DNA of 64,000 bases from Desulfarculus sp. (GTDB taxonomy: Bacteria > Desulfobacterota > Desulfarculia > Desulfarculales > Desulfarculaceae), in contig JACRDC010000075.1 of the NCBI GenBank assembly GCA_016218705.1, positions 1-64,000 on the forward strand. Reading direction: 5' to 3'. The translations under genes were made by a program, and so were the position numbers. Shown piece by piece: positions 49,096 to 58,156 of the stretch (positions are counted from its first letter, which is position 1; the number at the start of each line of letters is the position of its first letter). Under the pieces are notes generated by a model that did no database searches, was not told the origin of the DNA, and saw only the letters and a program-made list of their open reading frames with translations.

Positions 49096-51833
49096 GCCAA
49101 GGCCTAGGGCGGGGACTTCATCCCTGGACGGCGCCCCTGGCCATCCTGGCCCTGGCCATCCTGATCCGCGCCCCCTACCTGATCCACATCAACCTGGACG
49201 CGGACATGGCCGTCACCGGCCTCATGGGCCGGCACATCCTGGAGGGCCATTTCCCCGTCTTCTTCTACGGCCAACCCTTCTGCGGCAGCATCGAGGCCTA
49301 CCTGGCGGCGGCCATCTTCGCCCTGCTGGGTTCCTCGCCCTTGACCCTGTCCCTGGCGCCCACCCTGGTGGGTCTGTTATTCGTGCTGGTGGCCTTTCTG
49401 GCGGCCAAGGACATGTGGGGCCGCCGGGCCGGCCTGTGGGCCATGCTCTTCGCCGCCCTGCCTCCCTATTACTTCGCCTTGCACAACGTGCTGCCCCGGG
49501 CGGCCTATATCGAGATACCGCTCTTCTCCCTGCTGCTGCTCTGGATGGCCTTCCGCCTGGCCCACCGCCGGGCCACCTGGTGGCTGTACCTGCTCTACGG
49601 CCTCACCGCCGGGGTAGGCTTCTGGACCCACTTCCTCATCGCCTACGCCCTGCTGGCCAGCGCCCTCTACCTGGTGCTGGCCGGCTGGCGGCTGCTTTTC
49701 CGGTGGGGCCACGCCCTGATCTGGCTGGGCTTTTTCGCGGGCAGCCTGCCCCTGTGGGTCTACAACCTGGGGCATGACTGGGGTTCCTTCACTTTCCTAA
49801 TGCAACCCAAGGAGTCGGTGACCGCCTGGCAGGTAGTGCGTTCCCTGCTGGAGATGGGCGCGCCCATCCTGCTGGGAGCCTTCAGGGACGGGACCCAGCT
49901 GCCGGTGGTGCCGGTGGCCTCCCATGTCGCCTACGCCCTGGGCCTGGCCGCCTTGGGCTATCTTTTGTGGCGGCGGCGGCGGGGCTTGGCCGGCCTGGCG
50001 CGCCTGGACGCCCGCCAGGCCGACGGCAGCGAGTTGTTTTTGCTGGTGCTTTTCTGCGGAGTGCTCATCACCGCCCTCAAGGGCGAGCCCGTGGCGGCCA
50101 GCCGGCGGCACTACGTGCCCTTGTACGCGGCCATGATCCCCCTGGCCGGCTATGCCCTGGCCCGCCTGCAAGAGCACCGCCGCGCCCTGGCCATGGGGCT
50201 GGGAGGCCTGGCCCTGGCCTCCAACCTGGCCGGGGTGATCTTGAGTTGCGCGGCCTTCAACCCCCAGGTGCGCCACGGCATAGACTCCCAGGTGGCCGAG
50301 CGCCGCCAGGTCATCGCCACTCTGCTGGAGCGGGGCGTGACCCGGGCCTACTCCCTGGACTACTGGAACTGCCCGCTGATTACCTTCGAGTCTGGCGAGC
50401 GCCTCATCCTGGTCATGCCCCAGGACGAGTTGGAGCATTTTTACGAGCCCAACGCCCGCCTGGTGGCCCAGGCCGGGCAGACCGTGTACGTGGGCCGGCG
50501 GGACAGCCACTCCATCCGCCAGATGCTGAAAGCCATGGGCGCGGGGTTCAAGGAGATCAACTTCGGCACCTACACGGCCTTCCTGGACATCCAGCCCCCG
50601 GCCCCCGGCCTGGCCGAGATGCCGCCAATGGGCTGGCGGGCCAGCGCCTCCCACCTGCCGGCTGACCTGCCCCAGGCCCTGGACAACGACGCCCTGACCC
50701 GTTGGTCGCCCCTGGAGCCCCAGCGCCCCGGCCAGACCCTGGAACTGGACCTGGGCCAGGTGGTGCCGGACCTGTGCCTGGCGCGCCTGGCCTCGGGCCG
50801 GGCCGACGACCACCCCGCCTGCGCCCAGGTGCACGTCTCCGTTGACGGCGCCGCCTGGACCAGGGTGACCAAGCAGGGCACCGTGGAGTGGCCCTTTTTC
50901 TGGAGCGCCGGCCGGGCCTTGACCGCGCCGGGCAACGCCCGCCTGGACCTGGGCTTCACCCCCCGGCCCGTCCGCTTCCTGCGCCTGACCCAGACCTGCG
51001 CCTCGAACCTCAACTACTGGTCGCTGCAGGAGATAAGCCTCTACCGCGCCGCACCGGCCGGCCCCCGGCCCGACCCCCGGGCGGCGGTGGAGTTCGCCCT
51101 GGCCCAGGGCGCGCTCCGCCTTTATGCCGAGGCCAGCCTGCGGGGTTTCGTGCCCAGCCGCCTGGCCCCCGCGCCCCAGGCCCCGCCCCAATCCACGGCC
51201 TGGCCCCTGGCCATCCCCCCCAACCAGGTGCTGCCCTCCGACCTGAGCGGGGTGATGGTGGCCGTGGAGGCCCTTGACGGCCCCCGCCTGGCCCGCTTCC
51301 TGGAGGAGCGGCACATGGCCTTCCAACGGGCCGAGGTGGGCGGCTACAGCCTCTTCTGGCAAATGAGCGCCCCCGGCGGCGCCACGCGGCGGGTGCCCCT
51401 GGAGGGGGTGAGCCTGCGCTCCTCCCAGCAGGGCGGCGAGGCGCGCCTGCTGGACGGCAACCCGGCCACGGCCTGGGACAGTGGCAGGCCCATGCAGCCT
51501 GGCGACTTCGTGGAACTGGCCCTGCCCTCGCCGCGCCTGTTGACCGCCCTGGTGCTGGACAACCGGCCCAACCCCCGCGAGTTGCCCCGGGGGCTGACCC
51601 TGGCCCTGTCCCAGGATGGCCAGCAGTGGCGGGAGGTGGACTGCCGGCAGGGGCCCCTGGGGCCGCTGGTTTTTGGCGGCGACCGCCTGCTAACCTCCAA
51701 TGATGGCCGCCTGCGCCTGTCCTTTGCCCCCACCCAGGCCCGCTTCCTGCGCCTGACGCTCAGCCAGGGCCACCCCCGGGAGCGCTGGTCCATATATGAA
51801 CTGGAGCTGGAAGAGGCGGCCCCAGCCCCCTAG
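49092..51833 (+). CDS. Large polytopic GT39/ArnT-like glycosyltransferase with C-terminal F5/8 type C (discoidin)-like domains
   Basis: GTG start overlapping the upstream stop; multi-TM N-terminus (NLDADMAVTGLMGRHILEGHFPVFFYGQPFCGSIEAYL); two repeats of ALDNDALTRWS.../LLDGNPATAWDSGRPMQPGDFVELAL. Confidence 0.82.
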   Translation: MSQGLGRGLHPWTAPLAILALAILIRAPYLIHINLDADMAVTGLMGRHILEGHFPVFFYGQPFCGSIEAYLAAAIFALLGSSPLTLSLAPTLVGLLFVLVAFLAAKDMWGRRAGLWAMLFAALPPYYFALHNVLPRAAYIEIPLFSLLLLWMAFRLAHRRATWWLYLLYGLTAGVGFWTHFLIAYALLASALYLVLAGWRLLFRWGHALIWLGFFAGSLPLWVYNLGHDWGSFTFLMQPKESVTAWQVVRSLLEMGAPILLGAFRDGTQLPVVPVASHVAYALGLAALGYLLWRRRRGLAGLARLDARQADGSELFLLVLFCGVLITALKGEPVAASRRHYVPLYAAMIPLAGYALARLQEHRRALAMGLGGLALASNLAGVILSCAAFNPQVRHGIDSQVAERRQVIATLLERGVTRAYSLDYWNCPLITFESGERLILVMPQDELEHFYEPNARLVAQAGQTVYVGRRDSHSIRQMLKAMGAGFKEINFGTYTAFLDIQPPAPGLAEMPPMGWRASASHLPADLPQALDNDALTRWSPLEPQRPGQTLELDLGQVVPDLCLARLASGRADDHPACAQVHVSVDGAAWTRVTKQGTVEWPFFWSAGRALTAPGNARLDLGFTPRPVRFLRLTQTCASNLNYWSLQEISLYRAAPAGPRPDPRAAVEFALAQGALRLYAEASLRGFVPSRLAPAPQAPPQSTAWPLAIPPNQVLPSDLSGVMVAVEALDGPRLARFLEERHMAFQRAEVGGYSLFWQMSAPGGATRRVPLEGVSLRSSQQGGEARLLDGNPATAWDSGRPMQPGDFVELALPSPRLLTALVLDNRPNPRELPRGLTLALSQDGQQWREVDCRQGPLGPLVFGGDRLLTSNDGRLRLSFAPTQARFLRLTLSQGHPRERWSIYELELEEAAPAP

Positions 51834-51853
51834 ACAACCTGGAGCATCGTCTA

Positions 51854-52015
51854 ATACCAAGTTGCGATCGAACGAGTAGTTTGATCGCAACTTGGTATGC
51901 GGGCCATGGATGGCCCGCCGGGCGCGTTAACGCCCGGGAGGCCGGGCAAAAACACTCTTTTGTCCGGCCGATCAGCAATCAAAGCCAGGGATGGCTTTGA
52001 TTGCATATTGGTATA
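51854..52015. repeat. Modular palindromic hairpin cluster, copy 2 (inverted mosaic relative of 1-161)
   Basis: Hairpins at 51854-51898, 51899-51918 (gcgggcca-tgga-tggcccgc), 51918-51937 (ccgggcg-cgttaa-cgcccgg), 51940-51969 (ggccgggcaaaa-acactc-ttttgtccggcc), 51975-52004 (gcaatcaaagcca-ggga-tggctttgattgc). Confidence 0.88.
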
Positions 52016-52020
52016 AGGCA

Positions 52021-52091
52021 AGCCAACAACTATAAGCTTTGTCTAGCTAATACTATTTCAACAACCATTATATAGCATTAGGTTGTTGGCT
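52021..52091. repeat. AT-rich segment bounded by a 10-bp inverted repeat
   Basis: agccaacaac (52021-52030) / gttgttggct (52082-52091). Confidence 0.6.
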
Positions 52092-52446
52092 CTTGATCCG
52101 GGCATCCTCTGGCCGGCGGGTTTTGATTTTTGGCCGCCCGGGCCCCGTGTCCCGCTCTTAGCCCGGCCATTCTTAGGGCACCGGCAGGGGGCTGGTATGA
52201 TCCACCCGGGAAGGGATACGGGCTCCCTGCGGCCCCTGCCCACGCCAAGGCGGAGAGTCCACCCCGCGCCGGCACCCGCACCGGCCAAGCCAGTATGGCC
52301 GGGCGGCTCTAGCGGGACACAAAAAGAAACCGCTTAGGTTTTCTTGGGCCGCCGAAACGGTAAGGGTTGTACCCAAAGGAAATATACCGAAAAACTATGC
52401 GTCTGATCTGAAATGCGTATAATTAGGCGTGATTCAGCGGGCGGCC

Positions 52447-53409
52447 TCAGCCTTGGCTGGGCTCCTTGCGCCCGTTTTGCCAGGGCGCCAGGATTTCGCG
52501 GGCCTGGGCCACGTCGCTCCTGATCTGGGCCGCCAACTCCTCGATGGAGGAAAAGCGCCGCTCCCCGCGCAGGTACTCCACGAAATGCAGCGTCATGTCG
52601 TGGCCGTAGAGGTCCTGGTCCAGGTCCAGCAGGTGGGTTTCCACGGTGATGCCGCCGTTGGAAAAGGTGGGGTTGTAACCGATGTTGGTCACGCCCGGCC
52701 GTAAAACGCCCGGCTCCAGTTCGGCCAGGACCGCGTAGACCCCCGAGCCGGGCAGCAGCTCGTCCTCGCAGCGCAGGTTGGCCGTGGGAAAGCCCAACAG
52801 CCGCGCCCCCCGGCCAAAGCCGCGCACCACCCGGCCCGAGACCCGGTAGTGGCGGCCCAGCAGGCGGCGCGCCCCAGCCGCGTCGCAGGCCCGCACCACC
52901 TGGCGCACCCGCGTGGAGCTGACCGGAAGATCGCCCACGATCACCGGCCCCACCTCGTGCACGGCGAAGCCCCAGCGCCGGGCCTTTTGCTTGAGCAGGT
53001 CCATGTCGCCCAGGCCCTTGTGGCCAAAGGCGAAGTCATAGCCCACCACCACTTCGGCCACTCCCAGGCGCCCCACCAGGAGCTTGTCCACGAAGTCGTC
53101 GGCCGACAGCCGGGCGAAGTCCTCGTCAAAGCGCGCGCACAGCACCACCTGGATGCCCAGGGCCTGTATAAGCTCCAGCTTCTGCCGCAAGGGGGTAATC
53201 AGGGGCAGGTTCACCGCCGGCCGCAAGACCCGCATGGGGTGGGGCTCGAAGGTCAGCGCCAGGGAGGTGCCAGCCAGGGCGGCGGCCCGCTCCAGCACCT
53301 TGGCGAACAGCGCCTGGTGGCCCCGGTGCACGCCGTCAAAGTTGCCTATGGTAACCACAGGCTGCGGGTAGCGCTCCCGCAGCTCCTCCAACCCATGCAA
53401 TACGCTCAT
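52447..53409 (-). CDS. ribF: Bifunctional riboflavin kinase/FAD synthetase
   Basis: VTIGNFDGVHRGHQALFAKVLERA, YDFAFGHKGLGDMDLL, SSTRVRQVV, GFPTANLRCEDELLPGSGVYAV. Confidence 0.95.
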   Translation of the reverse strand: MSVLHGLEELRERYPQPVVTIGNFDGVHRGHQALFAKVLERAAALAGTSLALTFEPHPMRVLRPAVNLPLITPLRQKLELIQALGIQVVLCARFDEDFARLSADDFVDKLLVGRLGVAEVVVGYDFAFGHKGLGDMDLLKQKARRWGFAVHEVGPVIVGDLPVSSTRVRQVVRACDAAGARRLLGRHYRVSGRVVRGFGRGARLLGFPTANLRCEDELLPGSGVYAVLAELEPGVLRPGVTNIGYNPTFSNGGITVETHLLDLDQDLYGHDMTLHFVEYLRGERRFSSIEELAAQIRSDVAQAREILAPWQNGRKEPSQG

Positions 53410-53467
53410 GATGTCCCGGCTCTCCCAAGCCTGCCGCCTTGGCCCGTAAAATCACGCCGCCAGGCTC

Positions 53468-53494
53468 TTGACAAGCATGGGGGTTGATTATAGA
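53468..53494 (+). promoter_or_regulatory. Candidate promoter for tRNA-Leu
   Basis: TTGACA followed 15 nt later by TATAGA, ~46 nt before the tRNA. Confidence 0.4.
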
Positions 53495-53539
53495 CTTCGC
53501 CCGGTTGCTTGGCAAGCTGACCACCTGCCGGGCACCCGC

Positions 53540-53626
53540 GCCGAAGTGGCGGAATTGGTAGACGCGCTAGGTTCAGGGTCTAGTGCCTGTATGGGCGTGG
53601 GAGTTCGAGTCTCCCCTTCGGCACCA
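53540..53626 (+). tRNA. tRNA-Leu (anticodon CAG), CCA encoded
   Basis: gccgaagtggcggaattggtagacgcgctaggttCAGggtctagtgcctgtatgggcgtgggagttcgagtctccccttcggcacca; acceptor gccgaag/cttcggc, long variable arm. Confidence 0.97.
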
Positions 53627-53671
53627 AGAAGAACGTTGCTGGCCATCCTGATAAGCTGGCAATCAAGTTGG

Positions 53672-53708
53672 GAAGAACGCTGGGCTAGCCCCGGCGTTCT
53701 TCTTTTTT
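53672..53708 (+). terminator. Rho-independent terminator after tRNA-Leu
   Basis: gaagaacgc...gcgttcttc stem followed by tttttt. Confidence 0.9.
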
Positions 53709-53916
53709 GGCCCGCTGCCCAGACCCTCGGCGGCCCTGGCCGGGCCTGCCCCCATGAAGCCAGGCGGCCTGCCCTCGCCGGCGGCTGAGCCAGTCCTTCA
53801 GGCAACCTTCGGCCCCGCCCTGGCCTGCGGGCCGCGATTTACCTAAAAGCCTTGACTGATTTGGTCTTTTCGCCCAAGATGCAGGCACAGCGACCTCTGA
53901 GGGACATGCTCTTTTC

Positions 53917-56900
53917 ATGAACGAAATCCTGCTCAACGCCATACTCAACCTCTTCGCCATACAGGCGGCCCTGCACGGCGTCAGCGATTCATCACTGGCG
54001 CGCGCCTTTCTGGAACGCTACCTGCGCCAGCACCTGCGCCTGAGCCAGCCCCAGGTCTACCTCGATCTCTTCCAGGCGGCCCTTGACCTGCACCAGGACA
54101 GCCCGGACGCGCAATTGCTGGAGAGCGTGGCCAAGGTGGCCGCCAGGCTGCGCACCACCCTGCCCCGTTTCGAGCAGTACGTCCTGTTGCTGCGCTTCGT
54201 GGAGCTGGCCTTGCAGGCCGGCGGCGGCCAGCCCCCGGACCTGGTGGCCGGGGTGGTGGCCCGGCATCTGGCTATCACCCCCGAGGTGGTGGACCAGGCC
54301 GTGCGGCTGTGCCGGTCCGAGGCGTCCGCCGCCGGCCTGGGCAGCGATTTCCTGGTGGTCTCGCCCGCGCCGCCGGCCGGCCTGGGCCCCTGCCGCCTCC
54401 TGGCGCGCCCTGATTGGCAGGGCGGCTGCGCGGTGCTGCACCTGGCCGAGGCGGGGGGCTATTTTCTCAAGCCCCTGGCCGATGCCAACCTGACCTGCGA
54501 TGGCGTGCCCCTGGACGACGGCACCTTTCACGTCCTGGCGCCGGGGGCGGTCATCCGCGATCAGCGGGGCACCCCCGTATATCACTCCGAGATAGCCGGC
54601 GCCTTCCTGGGACACCAGCACCGGGCCGAACGCCTGGTCTTCCAGGGCCAGCGGGTGCGGTTTTGCTACCCCGGCAGCGACAGCGGTCTGCACGACTTCA
54701 GCTTCTGCGAGACCGGGGGCCGCCTGATAGGGGTCATGGGCGGCAGCGGGGCCGGCAAATCCACCCTGCTGGGCATATTGAACGGCCAGCGCCGGCCCGA
54801 CTCGGGCCAGGTCCTGGTCAATGGCATAGACCTGCACCGCGACCCCCAGCGCCTGGAGGGGGTGATCGGGTACGTGCCCCAGGACGACCTGCTCTTCGAG
54901 GACCTGACGGTCTTCGACAACCTCTACCTGAGCGCCTGCCTGTGCCTGGCCAACCTGAGCCCCCAGCAGCGCGCGGCCAGGGTGGAGGAGGTGCTGCGGG
55001 AGCTGAAGCAGCTTGAGATACGCGACCTGAAGGTGGGCACGCCCCTGGACAAGACCATCAGCGGCGGGCAGCGCAAGCGGCTCAACATCGCCCTGGAGCT
55101 GATCCGCGAGCCCTCCATCCTGTTCGTGGACGAGCCCACCAGCGGGCTGTCCTCCACGGACTCCGAAAACGTCATGGGCCTTTTGAAGGCCCAGGCGGCC
55201 AAGGGCCGGCTGGTCATCGCCGTCATCCACCAGCCCTCCTCGCGCATCTACAAGATGTTCGACAGGCTGTGGGTCCTGGACCAGGGGGGTAGGCCCATCT
55301 ACGACGGCAACCCCCTGGATGCCCTGGTCTACTTCCGCCGCGCCACCCACAAGGCCGGTCAGGAGGAATACGCCTGCCCCCACTGCGGCAACGTCCACCC
55401 CGAGCAGTTGTTCGAGATCATCGAGGAGCGGGAAGTGGACCAGCAGGGGTTCCCCGGCCCGGAGCGCAAGGTCCCGGCCCAGGAGTGGCACCGGCGTTAT
55501 CTGGCGCAAAGGGAGCAAGACCAGGAGTTGCAGAGATGCGCCCAGGGCCAGGCCGGCCAGGCCGAGTGCCGGCTATGGCGGCCCGGGGTATGGGGCCAGG
55601 CGGGCGTGTTCTTCAGGCGCAATCTCAAGAGCCGCCTGGCCAACCGCATGTACCTGGCCATCAACCTTATCGAGCCGCCCTTGTTGGCCCTGCTGGCGGC
55701 CCTTTTGTGCCGGGGGGCCTGGGGAGGCGAGTACGCCTTCGGCGACAACCCCAACATGGGGATATATTTCTTCATCAGCGTGGTGGTGGCCCTGTTCATG
55801 GGCCTGAGCGTCAGCGCCGAGGAGATCAACCGCGACCGCAAGATACTGGTGCGCGAGCGCTTCCTCAACCTGAGCTGGCCGGCCTACATCGCGGCCAAGG
55901 CCCTGTACCTGGCCCTGGTCTCGGCCCTGCAAATGGCCGTCTACACCCTGCTGGCCAACACCATCCTGCAAGTGCCGGACATGTATCTGGTCACCTGGCT
56001 GGTGCTCTGGGCCTGCTCCCTGGCCTCCTGCCTGCTGGGTCTGAACATCTCGGCGGCCCTGAAGTCCGCAGTCACCATCTACATCCTCATCCCCCTGCTC
56101 CTGGTCCCCCAGATCATGCTTGGCGGGGCGGTGGTGCCCTTCGATCAACTGGTGCGGCGCGACGCCGATGACCGCAACACGCCCTGGGTGGCCGACCTGA
56201 TGCCCTCGCGTTGGGGCTACGAGGCCCTGGTGGTCACCCAGTTCACGGGCAACCGCTTTCATGCCCGCTTTTTCGCCGACGATTGCGCGGTGCGCCAGTC
56301 AGACTACCTGCGCGACCGTCACATGGAGGAACTGCGCGGCCTGGCCGATTATCCCTTCCTGGAGGACGAGGCCCACGACCGCGAGGCCAAGACGGCCCAG
56401 GCCTTGCGCATCCTGGCCAACGAGCTGCCCCGTCTGGCGGCCCTGTATGGTCTGGCCCAGCCGATCGAGGCTGGTTCCCTGACCCCGGCCACCTTCGGGC
56501 GGCCCCAGCAGGAGGCCGTGAAGGAATTCCTGGACCAGGCCGAGCAGGCGGTGCGCCAGCGCCGCCAGGCCGCGGCGGAGCGTCTGCGGGCCAACGAGGA
56601 CGCCCTGAGCGATGAGTTGGGCGCCGAGGGCCTGGCCCATCTCAAACGCACCTACCACAGTGGCGAACTGGCCAAGCTGGCGCTCAACCTGCAAACCCTG
56701 GAGGACCTACGCCTGGGCCGGGGCAGGGTGGTGCAACTGGCCCTGCCGGCCTGCCAGGAGCCCGAGTCCACCTGGGGCCAGGCCCAGTTCCTGGCCGCCA
56801 CCAAAAAGGTGGGAGATTGGCGCCTCTCCACCCTGCCCTTCAACCTGGGGGTGCTGGGGCTGATGACCCTGCTCCTCTACGCGGCCCTCTACGTGGCCCT

Positions 56901-56976
56901 CCTGAGCCGGGCCATGGAGGCGGCCGGTGCCGCCTTCGGGCGCCTGCGCGGGCTCGCCCGGCCCGGGGGGCGGTGA
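53917..56976 (+). CDS. ABCG-like ABC transporter fusion (N-terminal helical domain + NBD + ABC2 membrane domain)
   Basis: GVMGGSGAGKSTLLGILNGQRRPDSG (Walker A), TISGGQRKRLNIALELIREPSILFVDEPTSGLSSTDS (signature/Walker B), CPHCGNVHPEQLF insert, C-terminal multi-TM region. Confidence 0.9.
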   Translation: MNEILLNAILNLFAIQAALHGVSDSSLARAFLERYLRQHLRLSQPQVYLDLFQAALDLHQDSPDAQLLESVAKVAARLRTTLPRFEQYVLLLRFVELALQAGGGQPPDLVAGVVARHLAITPEVVDQAVRLCRSEASAAGLGSDFLVVSPAPPAGLGPCRLLARPDWQGGCAVLHLAEAGGYFLKPLADANLTCDGVPLDDGTFHVLAPGAVIRDQRGTPVYHSEIAGAFLGHQHRAERLVFQGQRVRFCYPGSDSGLHDFSFCETGGRLIGVMGGSGAGKSTLLGILNGQRRPDSGQVLVNGIDLHRDPQRLEGVIGYVPQDDLLFEDLTVFDNLYLSACLCLANLSPQQRAARVEEVLRELKQLEIRDLKVGTPLDKTISGGQRKRLNIALELIREPSILFVDEPTSGLSSTDSENVMGLLKAQAAKGRLVIAVIHQPSSRIYKMFDRLWVLDQGGRPIYDGNPLDALVYFRRATHKAGQEEYACPHCGNVHPEQLFEIIEEREVDQQGFPGPERKVPAQEWHRRYLAQREQDQELQRCAQGQAGQAECRLWRPGVWGQAGVFFRRNLKSRLANRMYLAINLIEPPLLALLAALLCRGAWGGEYAFGDNPNMGIYFFISVVVALFMGLSVSAEEINRDRKILVRERFLNLSWPAYIAAKALYLALVSALQMAVYTLLANTILQVPDMYLVTWLVLWACSLASCLLGLNISAALKSAVTIYILIPLLLVPQIMLGGAVVPFDQLVRRDADDRNTPWVADLMPSRWGYEALVVTQFTGNRFHARFFADDCAVRQSDYLRDRHMEELRGLADYPFLEDEAHDREAKTAQALRILANELPRLAALYGLAQPIEAGSLTPATFGRPQQEAVKEFLDQAEQAVRQRRQAAAERLRANEDALSDELGAEGLAHLKRTYHSGELAKLALNLQTLEDLRLGRGRVVQLALPACQEPESTWGQAQFLAATKKVGDWRLSTLPFNLGVLGLMTLLLYAALYVALLSRAMEAAGAAFGRLRGLARPGGR

Positions 56977-57047
56977 CGACCAGGAATACCTTTTTCGGCA
57001 ATCGGGTGGATTTTGAAGATGTAACGCTTTCATAAGGAGGTTGGCAG

Positions 57048-57911
57048 ATGCGCAAAGCTACGGTGCTGTTGACGATGGCCACGCTACTGGTTTCCCTGTG
57101 CCTGGCCGGCGGCGCGGCCCTGGCCGCGGACAAGGCCCAGGTGCTCAAGGATGGCGCCGACAAGATGGAGGCCCTGTTCTGCGAGGCCGAGGGCAAGTCC
57201 CTGATGCAGAACGTGGGCCTGTTCAAGCAGGCGGGCCTGACCTACCAGCCCAGCCTGGTGTTGCCCACCAAGGGGATCATCGCCTGCAAGGACGCCAGGC
57301 AGTTGGGCATGCTCATGGGGGCCTACGGTTTTGACGCCAACTACGCCCTGCTCTTTGGCAAGAAGAAGGAGTTCCTGGCCGCCAACGGCCTGATGGCCAA
57401 GGAGCTGGCCGAGCGCCTCAAGATGCCCGCCAAGCTGAAGGTGATGCCCCTGTCCGCCGACGAGTTGAAGAAGATGGCCGCCAAGCCCGACGACCCGGCC
57501 AACCGCGAGATGTACGTCAAGAACCTCATCGCCAACCTGCACTCCTCCATCCAGCTGGCCCAGACCGATGCCGCCTTCGCGGGCATCATGGTTGACTCGG
57601 CCTATGGCGCGGCGATCCAGGGCCTGTACGTGGCCTGCAAGCTGGGCTTGAGCGCCGGGGCGGGCGACAAGCTGGTGGCCCTGTTCAACGAGCAGATCAA
57701 GCGCCTGGACAAGACCCGGCAGGTGCTGGAGGTCTACGCCGGCGACAAGGAGCTGGCGGCGACCTTGGCCAGCCCCAAGCGCCAGGCCGTGCTCACGCCG
57801 GCCCTGGAGCTGCTCAAGGCCAAGAGCGGCAAGCTGGGCAAGGACGACCTGAAGAAGCTCCTGGCCCTGGTGGAGCCTGAGCGCGCGGCCCTCGCCAAGA
57901 AGTGTAAGTAG
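57048..57911 (+). CDS. Hypothetical secreted/periplasmic helical protein
   Basis: Signal peptide MRKATVLLTMATLLVSLCLAGGAALAADKAQ; RBS aaggagg; no recognised family. Confidence 0.75.
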   Translation: MRKATVLLTMATLLVSLCLAGGAALAADKAQVLKDGADKMEALFCEAEGKSLMQNVGLFKQAGLTYQPSLVLPTKGIIACKDARQLGMLMGAYGFDANYALLFGKKKEFLAANGLMAKELAERLKMPAKLKVMPLSADELKKMAAKPDDPANREMYVKNLIANLHSSIQLAQTDAAFAGIMVDSAYGAAIQGLYVACKLGLSAGAGDKLVALFNEQIKRLDKTRQVLEVYAGDKELAATLASPKRQAVLTPALELLKAKSGKLGKDDLKKLLALVEPERAALAKKCK

Positions 57912-57979
57912 CGGGCGCGCGGCCGGCGGCCCAATGTCAAGGCCGGCCGGCCGCGGTTACCAGGAAAACCAATGTCCTT

Positions 57980-58013
57980 GTCCCGGCCGCGGTTGCTGGC
58001 AACCCGGCCGGGA
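57980..58013. repeat. Strong two-tier hairpin in the intergenic region
   Basis: gtcccggccg-c-ggttgc-tg-gcaacc-cggccgggac. Confidence 0.7.
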
Positions 58014-58156
58014 CCGTCTTTAGGGCCGGGCCAGTGGCCGGCCGCCCCCTCCCAGGGCCGATTTGCCTGGCGGCCGCTGGCCCCAGCGGATATATTGCCA
58101 GGCCAGAGGCAGTGCCGGGTCACGCGCCGGCTGGGCTGCCCCAGGAAGCGAGAGCC

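Noticed and set aside
52083-52337. Small ORFs 52083..52337, 52058..52288, 52173..52376
   Set aside because: Composition looks non-coding (Pro/Gly/Arg-rich in all frames), no RBS, no family signal; the region may be non-coding RNA or decayed sequence but I cannot support a call.
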